From Flaccisagitta enflata (taxonomy: Eukaryota; Chaetognatha; Sagittoidea; Aphragmophora): a DNA stretch of 64,000 nucleotides. Shown here piece after piece: positions 14,101 to 28,900 of this stretch. Location: positions 36,332,001-36,396,000 of the forward strand of contig OZ231127.1 in NCBI GenBank assembly GCA_965153355.1, given 5' to 3'. A program made the translations under genes and the position numbers. How positions within the stretch are numbered: the first letter of the stretch is position 1; each line of letters begins with the position of its first letter. Under the pieces are notes generated by a model. It made no database searches. It worked only from the letters and a program-made list of their open reading frames with translations, and had not been told where the DNA came from.

Positions 14101-17100
14101 GTAGTTGAAGATGATGACAGTGAAAGACGATGACAGTAGTCAAGATGATGACAGAAGCTGAAGATGATGACAGTGGTTGAAGATTGGACAGGGGTTCTGA
14201 CACAGATTTTGGCAGACCCTTCAGCATCACACTTTGGCTCAACCAAGTTTACACCCTGCCTTCAGCCGCATCAGAAATAGACGACACCTTTCACCCTCTC
14301 GCAGATTCTAGCATTGCACTGCATTCTTTTACAAATTCTAATGGATCATTCAGCCTGGTGATGGCTCCCATTTGAAAGCATTGAGAACATGAAAGATTAC
14401 TGATATGAAAGAGGGGTCCCAAGGGGGTTCTTAGGCCCCTAAAGTAATTGAAGGGGCCCAAAGCATCCAATACATGAAAATGTGCAAGGATTTGCTAAAC
14501 TAGGCAATGGTGTCATTCAAAACGTTTTCACCCATAGAATAAAAATTACTGATATGGAAGACTAAATTTCCTAAAGAACCCCAAAGAGGTTAAAGGGGCC
14601 CTTGAAGGATCTTTAAGCATGAAAACGTAGATGAGACTCTTTGATAAATCTGATTGTGGTGTTTTTGGAAGGTATCTACGTGGAGAACAGGAAATATTAT
14701 TGACATGGATGATGGGGTTCCTAGGTGGCCGCTTAGGGCCCCCAAAGGGATTAAAGAGGACCCCAAAGGATCTAAAGTCTTGAAAATTTAAATGAATTGT
14801 TCAAAAAATCTGGAAGTGGTCTAATTTAGAAGATATTTACAAAAAAACCTAAAACGTTACTGATATGGAAAATTTGGTTTCCAAGGGGCCCCTAAGGAGC
14901 CGCAAAGGAGTAAAAGAGGGCCCCAATGAATCCAAAATCATGAAGATCTTGAATTGTCTTAGTTTTCTCTAAAAGACAGACCGAAATAAACAAACATTTG
15001 TCTGTCTGTCTTTTTGTCCTTCTCACTGTCTGAATAAAGAAAACTATGACAATTCCAGATTTTCATGATTTTGGATTCATTGGGGCCCTCTTTTACTCCT
15101 TAGGGGCCCCCTGGCAACCAAATTTTCCATATCAGTAACGTTTTATGTTTTTTATGTAAATACCTTCCAAATGAGACCACTACCAGATTTTTTGAACAAT
15201 TCATTTTAAATTTTCAAGACTTTAGATCATTTCGGGTCCTCTTCAATCCCTTTGGGGCCCTAAGCGGCGACCTAGGGACCCCATCATCCATGTCAATAAC
15301 ATTTCATGTTCTCCACGTAGATACTTTTCAAAAACACCACAATCAGATGTATCAAAGAGTCCAATCTGCATTTTCATGGTTATAGATCCTTCAAGGGCCC
15401 CTTTAACCTCTTTGGGGTTCTTTAGGGGCCCCTTTGGAGCCCCCTCTTCCATATCAGTTATTTTTCATATTCTATGGGTAGAAACGTTCTAAATGACACC
15501 ATTACCTAGTTTTATTAACAAATCATTGCACATTTTCATGTATTGGATGCTTTTGGGGCGCCTTCAATCACTTTAGGGGCCCCTTAAGGGCCCCCCTTGG
15601 GACCCCTCTTTCATATCAATAATCTTTCAAGTTCTTCACGTAAATATCTTTCAAATGAGACCATCACCAGGCTTTTTGAATGATCCATTTAGAATTTATT
15701 AGCAAAAGAAGGCGAATTGCTTAATCTTTAGAGGTCACCACCTTCTGAGGGGGGGTGGGGGGGGTGGCGGTCACAATTTCCTGATACCCAATGCGACTTT
15801 TGAAGGCAGAATATTAATACTACATTGATTTTGAGCCAAAGTGCCGTTAACAAGAAGGATCTGCCAAAATATTTGTCAGAACCCCTGTCCTATTGAAGAT
15901 GAATCTTGAAATCCATAATGGCAAACCTAAAGAAAAATCAGAATGTAATACATGAGCAAGTAAAAGAATTCATCAACTCCAATCCTCTATATAAATCGCC
16001 TAAGTCCTTGTAATATATCACTACATTAATAAGCTAATATCTTATAAATCAGACTTCAGATTTAATTCAAATTTTGCAGGGGCAGTTCAATTAATATCCT
16101 TTACTTGTATACCAAATAAAAAAAGAATTCATATAACTTTGCTACCCTTTGCCTATGTAAACTGCCTAAGTCATAGTAACATAATACTACATAAATAAGC
16201 TAATATCTCATAAACCAGACCTCAGATTTAATTCGAATTTTGCAGGGGTTATTTATTTACTACCCTCTACTTGTGTACCAAATAAAAAAAATTCATACCT
16301 TTTACCACCCTTTGCCTATGTAAATTGCCCTAAGTCCTAGAACATACTACTACATAAATAAGCTAATATCTCATAAACCAGACCTCAGATTTAATTAATT
16401 TTGCAGGGATGTTTTTTACCTCTACTTGTATACCAAATTAAAAAAAAAATCATTAACCTTTACTACCCTCTACCTATGTAAACCACCTAAGTCCCAGCTA
16501 AATATTACTACAAAAATAATAGGCAAAGGGTAGTAAAAGTTAATGAATTTTTCTGAAAATTGGTACACAAGCTCCCATTGACATAAAAATACCACTGGTA
16601 AAGTTTCATGAACTTCTGAGGTCTGGTTCAAAAGATATGAGAAGGTTTTAAACGAACGACGACGACAACAGACTACACGATCAGGTCCATCACATAGTCA
16701 CCGACGAAAACTGTTCGTCGGGGACAAAAAATCAGAACTCAAAAAAGTTGATTTTTGTACCCGTAGCATCAACTTTTGTAAAATTTGTGAAAATGAATTT
16801 CTTAAAGTTGTCAACATGAGTTTTTTTCCCTTCTTTTCGTTCTGATGTTTTCTCACAAAAAGCGATGCTACGGGCCCATAAAAAAAAACTTTTTTGAGTT
16901 CTGATTTTTTTGCCAAGTAAATAATTTGAGCTACTATTACTACCTAAAAGGGTTTTAGGCAGATAAAAAAAAAATGAATGCTTAGGAGTATAACTGTCTT
17001 TTTTCTTTGCCATGGTTAAATATGGTTAATTGGTAAAATCTATGTTAAAACAGTGAAAAAATGTCATACCAGTAAAACATCACCATCTAGAAGTACGAAG

Positions 17101-18540
17101 TGTAAAGCTTTCAAAAATTTTCTTTTTCTTCTTATCAAACTTTTGATTTTATTTAGTCGCAAACAAAACTCACTCGGCATGTTGGGCGGATCCATCTTCG
17201 GGTAAGTCGCCAATGTGGTCGGCGAGATATTTGGGCGGTAGACAATCATCGGCAACGGCGCGCGCGATGAATTGACCCAACAAATCGGGACTCTCGGGAG
17301 TATCCAAGGTGAGATCATTTAGCTGCTCCAACAACTGGTCGAAACCTAAAAAGATATTCAATTTATGAAAGAAATTACACAAATGTCCAAATGCCCGCAC
17401 ATATTTCAAGGATAATTAATGTTAATGTCTCTTAATGTCAGAGTGATAATTCAAGTGCCTATTATAGAAAATGTGTCAAATACACAATATGACCCATAAA
17501 TATTTCCCGTTATAGATCTCAATGGAAACAAATCCTCGGATATTTTTTGAGCATGCCATTGTGAATGACAGCACATTAGTTTCTCTTTATATAAAATCCT
17601 AAAAACCGTATATACAGAGACAAAGTCATTTCCCGCACCCCCCCCTACTCAGCCGCCCCCAACTGGCCAATCATAAATCACCTTTAGCAATGACATGCTG
17701 ATCCAAAACTTGCTCGCCATACAGATCGGAGATTAGGCGAGAAGTCAATTCCCTGTGGGACGCCTTACGGTCCATGGCAAAGCTCACGGCCAACTTGATC
17801 ATGAACTCCTTGTCCCAATCGTCACCCATTTCCGCGATTTCCTCGAAAACCTGGAATGGAAAAGCTCTAGAAGTTAAAGAAACTATGATCGACAAAGCTG
17901 AGAAGAGATCCCATACAGAGGAAGGAGAAATATAAGATGTGAACCCCCCAAAAACTGTAGCACCCCCCCTTACAGATCAAACTATAGCAATTAATAATAA
18001 ATTTAATGTTGCTAATTAAAGTTTATGACTATATAAGTGGCGCCACCAGAGCGATTTTGAAATTTCTATTCCAGTCTCAAATTATATTGAAAAAACCTTG
18101 ATTTTATGAACTTTTAATAATACTTAATTTTGATACTTTATTAAAGGACGTATCGAGACCAGTAGAAAAAATTTACTATTCCGATAAATGCTGTTTTCTA
18201 TTCCTGATGACCTCCTGAGTCGCTGTATAAAATTTCATCCCTCTAGCTCAACTAGAACGCTGTATAAAGTGCCCCAAAGAAACCCGTGTTTTGTGGACAA
18301 TCAGGGGAAAAAAGAAGACGAAATAAAAAGTTGCTCCAGGGTTCGAATCCCAGCAATAAGAATTTACAATGTTGTAAGACAGCAATGCTAACCACTAGAC
18401 CAAACGCACTCACTATAATTGCTTGACATTTTGGTTGTGTTCATTCTCTTGAGGCCAATGAGTTGGAGCAAAAAAGGAGGAAGACTATTTTTTCGCAAGC
18501 TTTGGTGTGAATATTGGTTGCGAATCAATCTTTCTTTCTT

Positions 18541-18613
<73 letters not shown>

Positions 18614-19084
18614 GTCTATCTATCTCTGTCTCTCTCTCTCTCGTGGGCGTTGCGTGCTCATAACCATTCACATAACGATTGTGAAACAAGGCTGATACAA
18701 TGCCACTAGCATATGGACGGGTGGGCAGGGGCGGAAATGCACATTTTCACACTTTTCGACTCGTGTTCGTGTTCAAAATTTCGCATCACCGACCTTCAGA
18801 CAGACCTACGGATCCACCATCTCATAGAGTCGCTTAGGACATCATGAACAATCTTGTCTCGTTGGCTATTCACGAGAGGTCAAAATTGAAGTTCTTTTTT
18901 GGCCAAATTTGACTTTTTCTGGACATTACCATGCTACCACGAGTGATTTGTTTAAAAATCACGTTAATTTCTATTCCAAAAAAGTTTTGAAATGATTTTG
19001 TAAAAAATTAAATTTCTTTTCCTTTTTCTGTCAGATTTTCTTTCTTTTTTTATTCATTTCTTTCTTTTTTTTTCATTCTTTCTT

Positions 19085-19179
<95 letters not shown>

Positions 19180-19662
19180 ATCTATCTTTCTTTCTATCTT
19201 TTTCTCTTTATTTTTTTCTTTTTTTCATTCTTTCATTCTTTCTTTCTTTCTTTGTCTCTTTGTTTCTTTCTTTCTTTATTTCTTTCTTTTCTTCTCTTTT
19301 TTAGTCGCGTATTACTTCAACTCTATAAGAGGCTTTGTCCATCCGTCCGTCAACCATCCGTTGGTCCGTCCGTCAGTCCATCCGTCGGTCTGTAATAATC
19401 GAATTGAAAAGTGGGAAAACGCGCATTTCCGCCCCTGCCCACCCGTCCACAACTGGTGGCCGTGTATCCAGCCTTGTTCTTTCTTTTTCTTTTTTATTTT
19501 TTCTCTTTCATTCTTTTTCTTTTTGTTTTCTTTTCTTTTCTTTCGTTCTTTCTTTCTCTTCACTTTTCTTCTTTATTCTCTGCTTCTATCTTTCTCTAAT
19601 TGTTTCTTTCCCTGCTCATTTCTTTTCCTGTTTTATTATTTTTTTCTTCTTCTTTCTTTCTC

Positions 19663-19713
<51 letters not shown>

Positions 19714-19722
19714 CTCTTTCTT

Positions 19723-19764
<42 letters not shown>

Positions 19765-20047
19765 TTCATCTTTCCTTTCTTTTCATCTTTCTTTCTTTCT
19801 TTCTCTTCTCTCTTTCTTTCTTTCTTTCTTTTCAATCTTTCTTCTTTCTCTTTCTCTTTTCTTTTCTTTTTTCTTTCTTTTTTTCTTTCTTTCTATCTTT
19901 CTTTCTTTCTTCTTCTTTCCTTCCTTTCTTTAGTTCTTCTTCTTTTTTCTTTCTTCTTCTTCTTTGTTAAAAGGCAATGAAATTGAGAACAAAAGAACAA
20001 CAACATTTGTGGAAGTTCCACTAAATGCTCTGCCTCTTTCTCTCTAA

Positions 20048-20086
<39 letters not shown>

Positions 20087-21361
20087 TTTTTCTTTCTTTC
20101 TTCCTTTCTTTTTCTTTCTTTCTATCTCTCTTTCTTTCTATCTTTCTTTCTTTCTGTAGAACTCGAACAGCTTGTGCACTTGGCAGCAGAGAACAAAGAA
20201 CTTTCATGATTTCTGGCTGAAGAAATGAGTGTTACTATGGTTACAGATAATTTTAGATTCGCATAGAAAATGAAAAACCCGAAAAATGAAAAACATCAGA
20301 TGCTAGTAAAATGTCATACAATGGATCTGATGTTTTTGAAAATGCGAATTTTCCCCCTCTGTTCTCGTATTAAAATTATCTGCTACAAAAATGTTTTTTT
20401 CGAAAATTCCTCCTGACACAGCTTTACATAGAAAAAGGTATAAAAACCATACTTAATCTTGGGCTAGATCAATAAGATTTGGTATGCATACTCTGTTGTG
20501 CGTCTTCTAACTACAGTTCAAATCTCATGATGTTAGGCCAACGGGGAGATAGGTTTTTGCAATTTTGAAGTTAAAGTATCCAAAATTTCTTATTTCATTT
20601 GTCACACGACCCCCTGATTGTTTTTTTTTATTACCCAAAAATTCTTAAAAACGAAAGGTCACGAAAATTTTTGCATGTACTATTTTAATAAATGAACAGG
20701 TTCAACTGAAAAATTGGGGTCAAATTTCCAATATGTAAGGGGAATAGGTTGTGAAAATTCCTGGTGTGAGTTCTTTGGCATTAAAATTTGTTGCCTTTTC
20801 CAGCATAGGTTTATAAACATTTTGTTTTTTTTCACTGAAACGGCCAAAGAAACCTTAAAATTTTTTTTGGTATAAGATTACATGGTTAGGGATGTAGACT
20901 GTTGTTTCAGCGGGCCAAAAACTGTTGTTTTGATGCCTATAGTAGTACAAAAATGCCTCGAATAACAATTGGGTTTACTCAGTTCTCCATGTCGTAGCCA
21001 GCATTCAAATACATCATTCATCATTCAGACGTCATACATAGTAATGATGTCCAACTTTCATAAATCCCAAAAGCAATATTTTTAGTCGCATGCACGCGAC
21101 TCTACACCCCACTTTGTCCATCTGTCCGTCCGTCGGTTGGTTGGTCACACTTTACTTTTTTTTTGTACCTCACTGCTCCTGCCCAAATGATCTAGTGACC
21201 TCAAATATGGCCCCTGCCCACCCGCACGCGGCTTAGGTAGCCGTGTATCCAACCTTGTTCACATCCCTATTTACCAACAGAGCAATGTGATAAAATAAAC
21301 ACATGCAAAAATTGTACTGAGAACGTTCGAGAATCATATTCTGATTTTTTCTTTATCTTAC

Positions 21362-21459
<98 letters not shown>

Positions 21460-21532
21460 ACTTCGCAAGCGCCGGAATAGTTACGATTGAAGACGTTCGA
21501 AAATCATATTCTGAATTCTTTCTTTCTCTCAC

Positions 21533-21597
<65 letters not shown>

Positions 21598-22105
21598 GAC
21601 TTCGCAAGCGCCGGAATCAAAATGATCGAAACGATCTGCGTTTGGTTGAGTTACTCCGAAAACGTAAAACGAAAATCATATTCTGACACGACAAGGCCAA
21701 GTGCGCCGGGTAGATCACCACGTGGAACAAACGTTTTCGTTCCCGACCAACCAACCAACCAATAGACAGAAAGACAAAGCCACCTATGGAAGTGCTTTAG
21801 CACACCTAATAAGGCCGGATACACGGCTACCCTAGTCATGTGCAGGTGGGCAGGAACAGTGCTGGAGAAGGTCACTAGGGCATCTGGGCAGGAGCCGTAT
21901 GCTCAAAAAGCTTGAAAACGCCGAAAAAGTAAAAAGGGGATCGACAGACCGACCGACCAACCGACCGACCGACCGACCGACCGACATAGCGGGGTGTAGA
22001 GTCGCGTAGCACGTGACTAAAAACGAACGCAAAGAAAGAAGATAAGGAGAACAAGCCCGACCGGGCAACGATGCGCCCTGTGACACTGCGTGGACTGAAT
22101 CTCGC

Positions 22106-22177
<72 letters not shown>

Positions 22178-24969
22178 CAAAATTTACCACCTCATTTTTA
22201 GTCGCGGTCCCACGACTCTAGAACTTGTCAAGTCGGTCCGTCAATCCCTCCATCCATCTATGACATTTCTGAATTGCATTACCTCCCCTGCCCAATAGCC
22301 TGTACTGAAATGACTAAAACTGAAAAAATCAAAATTCTCCAAGCAGTTCATCTTGTGGAGCTGTCTTGGGCTTCTGTTGCTATCATTTTCAGCTTTAAAA
22401 GTTTACATCTTGGTTGCCGCGCCTTACCTTGAACTTCCCATGGGTCAATACAAAACCAAAAATTTCAAATTGCTCAAATCAAAATTTTAACTGCAGATTT
22501 GATATCTGCATGTAAAACTGTGTTGAAAGTGCTTTTTTTTTCAAAATTCCGTCGGGATCATTATAAAAATTCACTATAAAGATTTTTTAAAAAGGTAAGT
22601 TAACCAATTTTACAAAGAAATTAAATGGGAAGGTATGTTTCGCGACTTTTGACAGCACTTTTGACCACCTTCTAATTGGAATATCAAAAAAAAAAAAGAA
22701 AAGCACTTTCAATTGTCAGTTTTTACTGCAGATTCCAAATCTGCAGTCAGAATTGGAATTTGAGTACTTTGAAATTTTGAATTTTCTATAGGGGTAGGGC
22801 AAATAGAAGGTAAGGCGTGGCCACCTAAGAGTAGAATTTTAAAGCCAATATTGATTTCAATAGAAGCCTGAGACAGTCCCACAACATGATCTGCTCGGAG
22901 AATGTTAATTTCATTGTTTTTTGTCATTAAGGTACAGGCTACTGCCCAACCGTCCACTACTATTGAGCCATGTATCCAACCTCGTTTGTCTTCCCCTCCC
23001 TTCTCTGCAGTTTCCCTTTTTTCAAGTTAACTCAACAGTTGGGTGCTTCAGATAGCAAAAGTTGGGAATTTCTTTTCCCTATTTTTACTTACAATATAGT
23101 TGAGTGGCTTATTTAAAAACTTATTTTCATCTAAAATCATTTATCTTCTTTTTTTTTAAAACTTTTTGTAAAACATTATCTGAATAATGCAATAAGATAA
23201 ATCATGTGCTGTTATTCTTTGATATAGCTCTTACAATTGTTTTCCTTTTACAGAGAGTAATCTGCTTTTTAGTTAACTTTTTTATAGTTTATATTTAGTT
23301 AATCTAGTCTATTTTTACCAATTACAATTTTCTAAAAAGTAATTTTTAGTCGCGTGCTACGCGACTCTACAACCCGCTTTGTCGGTCCGTCTGTCGGTCC
23401 GTCCGTCCGTCGGTCCGTCACACTTTACTTTTTTTTGGTTTTTGCGGTTTTTGGCCTCACTGCTCCTGCCCAAATGATGGAGTGACCTCAATTATGGCCC
23501 CTGCCCACCCGCACGCGACTGGGGTAGCCGTGTATCCGGCCTTGTTTTGAAAACAAAACCACACAATTTTTTTTTCATAGAAACTTCAAAGCCAAAATAA
23601 AATCAGAAGAACAAACAATCTTTTATAAAAAATTAATTTTTCTTGAAATTTGGGTGCCGATACTCAAAAGTGTTTATATAAAGAAAATTTGAAAAAATAA
23701 AAAGTATGAAGTTCTTAAATTTTTTTAGTCGCATGTATGCGACTAAATCCCATTTTGTCCATTAGTCCCTTGGCAGGCCGGTTGGCTGGACCTCACAGCT
23801 CCTGCCCAAGTGGTCTAGTGACCTCAAATATGGCCCATGCCTACCCGCACATGACTTAGTTAATTGTATATCCAGCCTTATTATCTGAATTCTTTCCCAG
23901 AGTTGATGATCAAATATAAAGAACTTTTGCTGATTGATACACTTAACCTCTAGGCTGTCATCCAATTCAAGCCTCCATGCTCTAATAAAAGCCAAGCATT
24001 GGTCATTAGGGTGGTCACGAAATAGGGTCAAATTTCAAAAAATGATATACTCTAGTTTTTTGCATAAATGCACAAAAAAAGAAGGTTTTCTCTCAAGTAG
24101 AAGTCTGAATTTGAAGATTAAACCATGGCAGTAAAACTATAGGCTTCCTGTGGCAATAGAAAAATCCCCATAGCAACCCTATAGTTTTGCCGACAAGGTT
24201 TCTTGTTTGATTTCACACCCCAGATAGTGAGAAATCCTTCTTTTATTGGACATTTGTGCACTTAACCTCTAGGCTGTCATCCAATCCAAGCCTCCATGCT
24301 CTAATCAAAGCCAAGCATTGGTCATTGGCTTCTTAGGGGCCACTGCCCCTCTACCACATTCTAACAACACTGTCTTAGGATCTAGGAGCAATTGGTACCG
24401 CTGACCATTTGACGCCTTTGCAACTTGATTGAAAGCTATAATTTATTGAAACAATAATTAAACATTAGAATACAGTACAATGGGAATAATTTTCTTTTCT
24501 GACAGCAAACAAATGCAAATGGGACGATTATAAGATATTGATGTTTTCTTGTAACAAGTGACGCAGAATGGTGGGCAGCGCCCCCCTCCCCCACAAAAGA
24601 CAAGATGCATCTAAAACGCTTGTTTTCCCACTTAATGACTTGATCATCTCAGACAAACGGACCGACAGATAGATGGACGGAAAAACGGTCAAACGGACAA
24701 AGCCTTTCATAGAGTTGCGTCTCTGCAACTAAGAACCGTGATGGAAACACAAATTTAATGTCCTGTTGAGCTGTTGAAGCTGGAGATTCGCTCATTATTT
24801 TCCACTTCAGGTTCATTCAATGAAAGGATAAGGTGGGGGTGACGCAGTAAACGGCGATAAATATGTGGGCACACCTGTAGATGGAGATGAATATTTGAGA
24901 TAAAATTAAATATTATCACACCTTATAAAATGTAACACACAACGACCAATCCACCCAAAGGCGTGATGT

Positions 24970-25000
<31 letters not shown>

Positions 25001-25250
25001 ACTCACTCACTCACTCACTCACTCACTCACTCACTCACTCACTCACTCACTCACTCACTCTCTCTCTCTCTCTCTCTCTCTCGTCCCCTTGGATCACAGC
25101 AAATACTGACACATGTTTTACAACGAAAAAGAATCCTCCATAAAACAAAAACTACTATATTAATCAATTAATTTCCCATGAGGACTAACGTGACTAGAGA
25201 AAGAGATGAACCAAGTGCTGTAACTCAGGAGATGACCTATGTCGTCGTTC

Positions 25251-25336
<86 letters not shown>

Positions 25337-25632
25337 CGTTCCTTACTTTAGGAATCGCTATGTCATCAATCTGCCGGTAGGACCAGCAGAACTTAGATAT
25401 TGACTTAAACTCCCTATAGGCATTTGGTCCACTTGCTCTTCGGCATCTCCAGCTTCCGCGAACTACCATTTTGAAGACGAACGGAACCATCGAACCAAGC
25501 CGGGAGTATGTACATGTGTGTGTGAGAGAGAGCGAGAGCGAGAGAGAGAGAGCGAGAGAGCGAGAGAGCGAGAGAGCGAGAGAGCGAGAGCGAGAGCGCG
25601 AGAGAGCGAGAGCGAGAGAGAGAGAGAGAGAG

Positions 25633-25695
<63 letters not shown>

Positions 25696-25893
25696 GAGAA
25701 AGAGGATTTTATATGCTGATCTTCATCTTCAGAGCTTTCGTAAAGCGTTGAACCTTTCGCTTAGTTGACGTTGTCGGCAATGCGCGGCCTGGCAGAGATC
25801 TGGAGATAGAATGCAATGCATTCCTTTGACCTTCAATGCAATATTTTATTAACACTTACATCTTTTTGTCTCTGTCTATATCTGTGTCCGTCA

Positions 25894-25979
<86 letters not shown>

Positions 25980-28900
25980 TAACCGCGTTTGTCTTTACCG
26001 CGTTTGTCTTTACCGCGTTTGTCTTTACCGCGTTTGTCTTTACCGCGTTTGTCTTTACCGCGTTTGTCTTTACCGCTTTCTTCTTTTGCCGTATTCATCT
26101 TCGCCATTTTTGTCTTCGCCGTGTTCGTTTTTGCCGCATACGTCCTTGCCGTGTTCGTCTTAGCCGTGATCGTCTTCGCCGTGTTCATTTTCGCCGTGTT
26201 CGTCTTCCCCGTGTTTGTCACCTCATCTCTTCCATACACATCTTAGCCATGTTAGTTATAAACATTGTTGTCATTCTCATAAACAGTCTCTGCTATCTCA
26301 ACAGTGAAAAAACTTCCGCGAAAAAAAAAGAAGGCAAAAAAGAATCTTTGGCGTGAGAGAACTGAAATGAGTAAATGCGAGATCCTCAACCAGAATTTAA
26401 AACATGGGCCAATTAACACGTAAACTTTCCTTTGCATCGAGCATGGAGACAGACTGAAACAATTTAGTGTCAAACACAACGCACATAGTCAAAACTTTGG
26501 GGCAATTTTAGAGCATGTTCCTGTTATCGGAGCGGGGAGAAATTTTATGTGCACGCGAATTGGAATGACAGGAACTGAAAACAGCACTTTTTGAAATTGC
26601 AAAAAATATTGTCACGAGTCCATGGTAGGTGACCCCACTTGGTCTGGACTGCATGCCACCACAGCTACATCGGTATCTAAGAGGTTTGAGTTGAAGCGGT
26701 CACGTACCTTAAGCTATATCTTGACTTAAAAAATGAAAATGAAAAATCGCTCTGGTGACGCCACTTGTATTGATATAAACATTTTTCCTCTACCTATAGA
26801 ATGTTTATAATCTAATCAGTTAAAGCTGTAGGGGGGGGTGCTACAGTTTTCAGGGGGTTCACACCTTATATTAACCTTCTCTCTGTACTAAACAGTGGGG
26901 ATAAAAATAGTTTACAGGCCATAAATCCCTCCAAGGACTAAGAGGGTATATGGATAATATGACGGTCGTTGAATGTACCTCCGAGGAATCTCCATGTTCA
27001 AAATATTCGCGGATGATGGGTTCCAAAGCGCGGATGAGGTCGGATTGGCGGCGAACGCGACCGCCGACAGGCGTCGCAACTTCGACCGGCTGCAACACCA
27101 CGGGACTCTGAATCATGAAGAGGAAATGCCATTAGAAGGGACGCAATTGGCCTAGGACTACCTCGATAAGCATAAAAACTGCACACCGTTATCAAAATGT
27201 AAGTCTGAAAATCGTTAATTAAAACGACAAAAAGTCAGCGCAGGGCAAAAAGACCTAAGAAAGTGGTTATAATCCGACCAGGGTTCCAATCAAAACAAGA
27301 GGCCAGAAACTTGGGAACGGTTAAGACCTCCGGGCCCGATTAGAGGATCAGGAGGTATCATCTTCAGCTAAATTGTGGTTACAATAAAATAACCCGAAAT
27401 GTTAAAAAAAAGTCCACGAAAAAAAAGTTCTTTCAATGTCATCCGGATAAACACTTCCAACTACCGACCAACATGAAAAAGACTGCTACAAAACATGATG
27501 AAATCGAATTCGATTTCTTATCTCCGTCACCTTCCAAACCGTACAATGAAAAGTCTATCCAGTACAATCAAAAATTCACCGAAATCCCGAGTTTCAGCCT
27601 CTCAAAACAAGATGTTATTTTCCCATCACTGCACCTCAGAATATTTAGAGGCGGCTCAACCAAAGTAAAACACTGGCGGCGCCACTGATACACGCTGTAT
27701 TTTGTCTAAGAACACTGTTTATAAGAACATCAGCCTCAGCTTTGGTAAAAAAATAAGAACATGCTCAGGCTCAGATTTCAGCTTGAGTATATTTTTAAGT
27801 ACGTATTGATATGATCTTTAAAGAAACAAAAACAAATTGTACAGAAGCCTCCAACCTCTAACCTTTCATCATTACATCTTTTTAATTTTGTAACTTACAA
27901 ACACAAAATTTGTGTTGACCAAGAACAAGATATATTTGTCTCAACTTTAATAACAATTCTTCAATACTACAAAAATAAAAAATACGAATGGGTTAAGAAT
28001 ATTTGAACCTGAAAATTGGCTGAAAAAAAGAATACCGAGCCTCACTTCAAAAACCTGTGTTCTTGTAGAAAATACGGCGTGTAGACCGCACTCAAGCCTA
28101 CCACGAAGAAATTTCTTCCGAGATTGGAAAAAATTTCTTCTCTGAAATCTGATCATACCCAGTTTTACCCACATACTGGAGCAACTCAGCTCAGCTATCT
28201 CGGAATACCTAACTTAATAAGGTCTACCAAACACCACAAAAACAGTGTATTATTGTCTAGTAGGCAAAACTAAATATCAAATACGATTTTTACCACCTCA
28301 GAAGTAGCCGGGGTTTCTTCTTTTACGTCGATCGGTAAAAGAAGAGTCGGGGTCTAAAGACAAGAAAAAGGTTGGCGTATGTAATGAGATTTTGGCAGCG
28401 CCCGATAGTACGCTTTTGCAGGAAAAAGCGAAGGACGGGGAAAAAAGCGGGACACAGATTTCACACCGATCTCTTCTGAGGTTCCTTTGTGGATCGGGCC
28501 AAATTTTCCCTTTGGTTAAATAAACAAACGAAATCAACCAGAATCTTGGGGTTACCGAAAATTGGGTCATTCCTATTCTCGCAGAAAAGGGAGAGAGAGT
28601 AAGAGAAAGATTGCTAATCGATAAGGCAGCCGATTTGATACGAAATTGTACAAGAAATTTGCATTTTTGTTTCCTTGGATCTATTCAGAGGCGTTTTTCA
28701 ATCTTGATACTACTCGAATCCGCACTTATGAATGGTTAATTACCATATCCGCACTTATGAATGGTTAATTACCATATCTAATTTTAAAATATGTAACTAA
28801 TTGAAATCTTCACCATAAGAAAACTTTTGGAAAATAACTTTTAGCTCATTTAGCTTGTCTCACAACTCTTGCATTTTTTGCTTTGTTCATTAAGAAATGG

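Larger units (their letters stand above)
13386..16730 (+). mobile_element. Composite hairpin/minisatellite element, copy 1
   Basis: Order of parts: a 47-nt near-perfect hairpin (13404-13450, arms AGCTTCAAAATTACAGTCCC); a GCGTAAACGC stretch; an A/T-rich AAATTTTTC tract (13580-13780); a 19-bp minisatellite AGATGATGACAGTAGTTGA (13785-14180); a palindromic insertion (14185-15892); tandem roughly 180-bp units (about 15930-16515); an inverted partial unit; a CGACGACGAC run; and a terminal hairpin CCGACGAAAACTGTTCGTCGG followed by GGACAAAAA. The same head, tandem body and tail recur at 49020-50346. Confidence 0.75.

Noticed and set aside
19335-20207. Phe/Leu/Ser- and Lys/Arg/Glu-rich frames
   Set aside because: Translations of (TTTC)n microsatellite.
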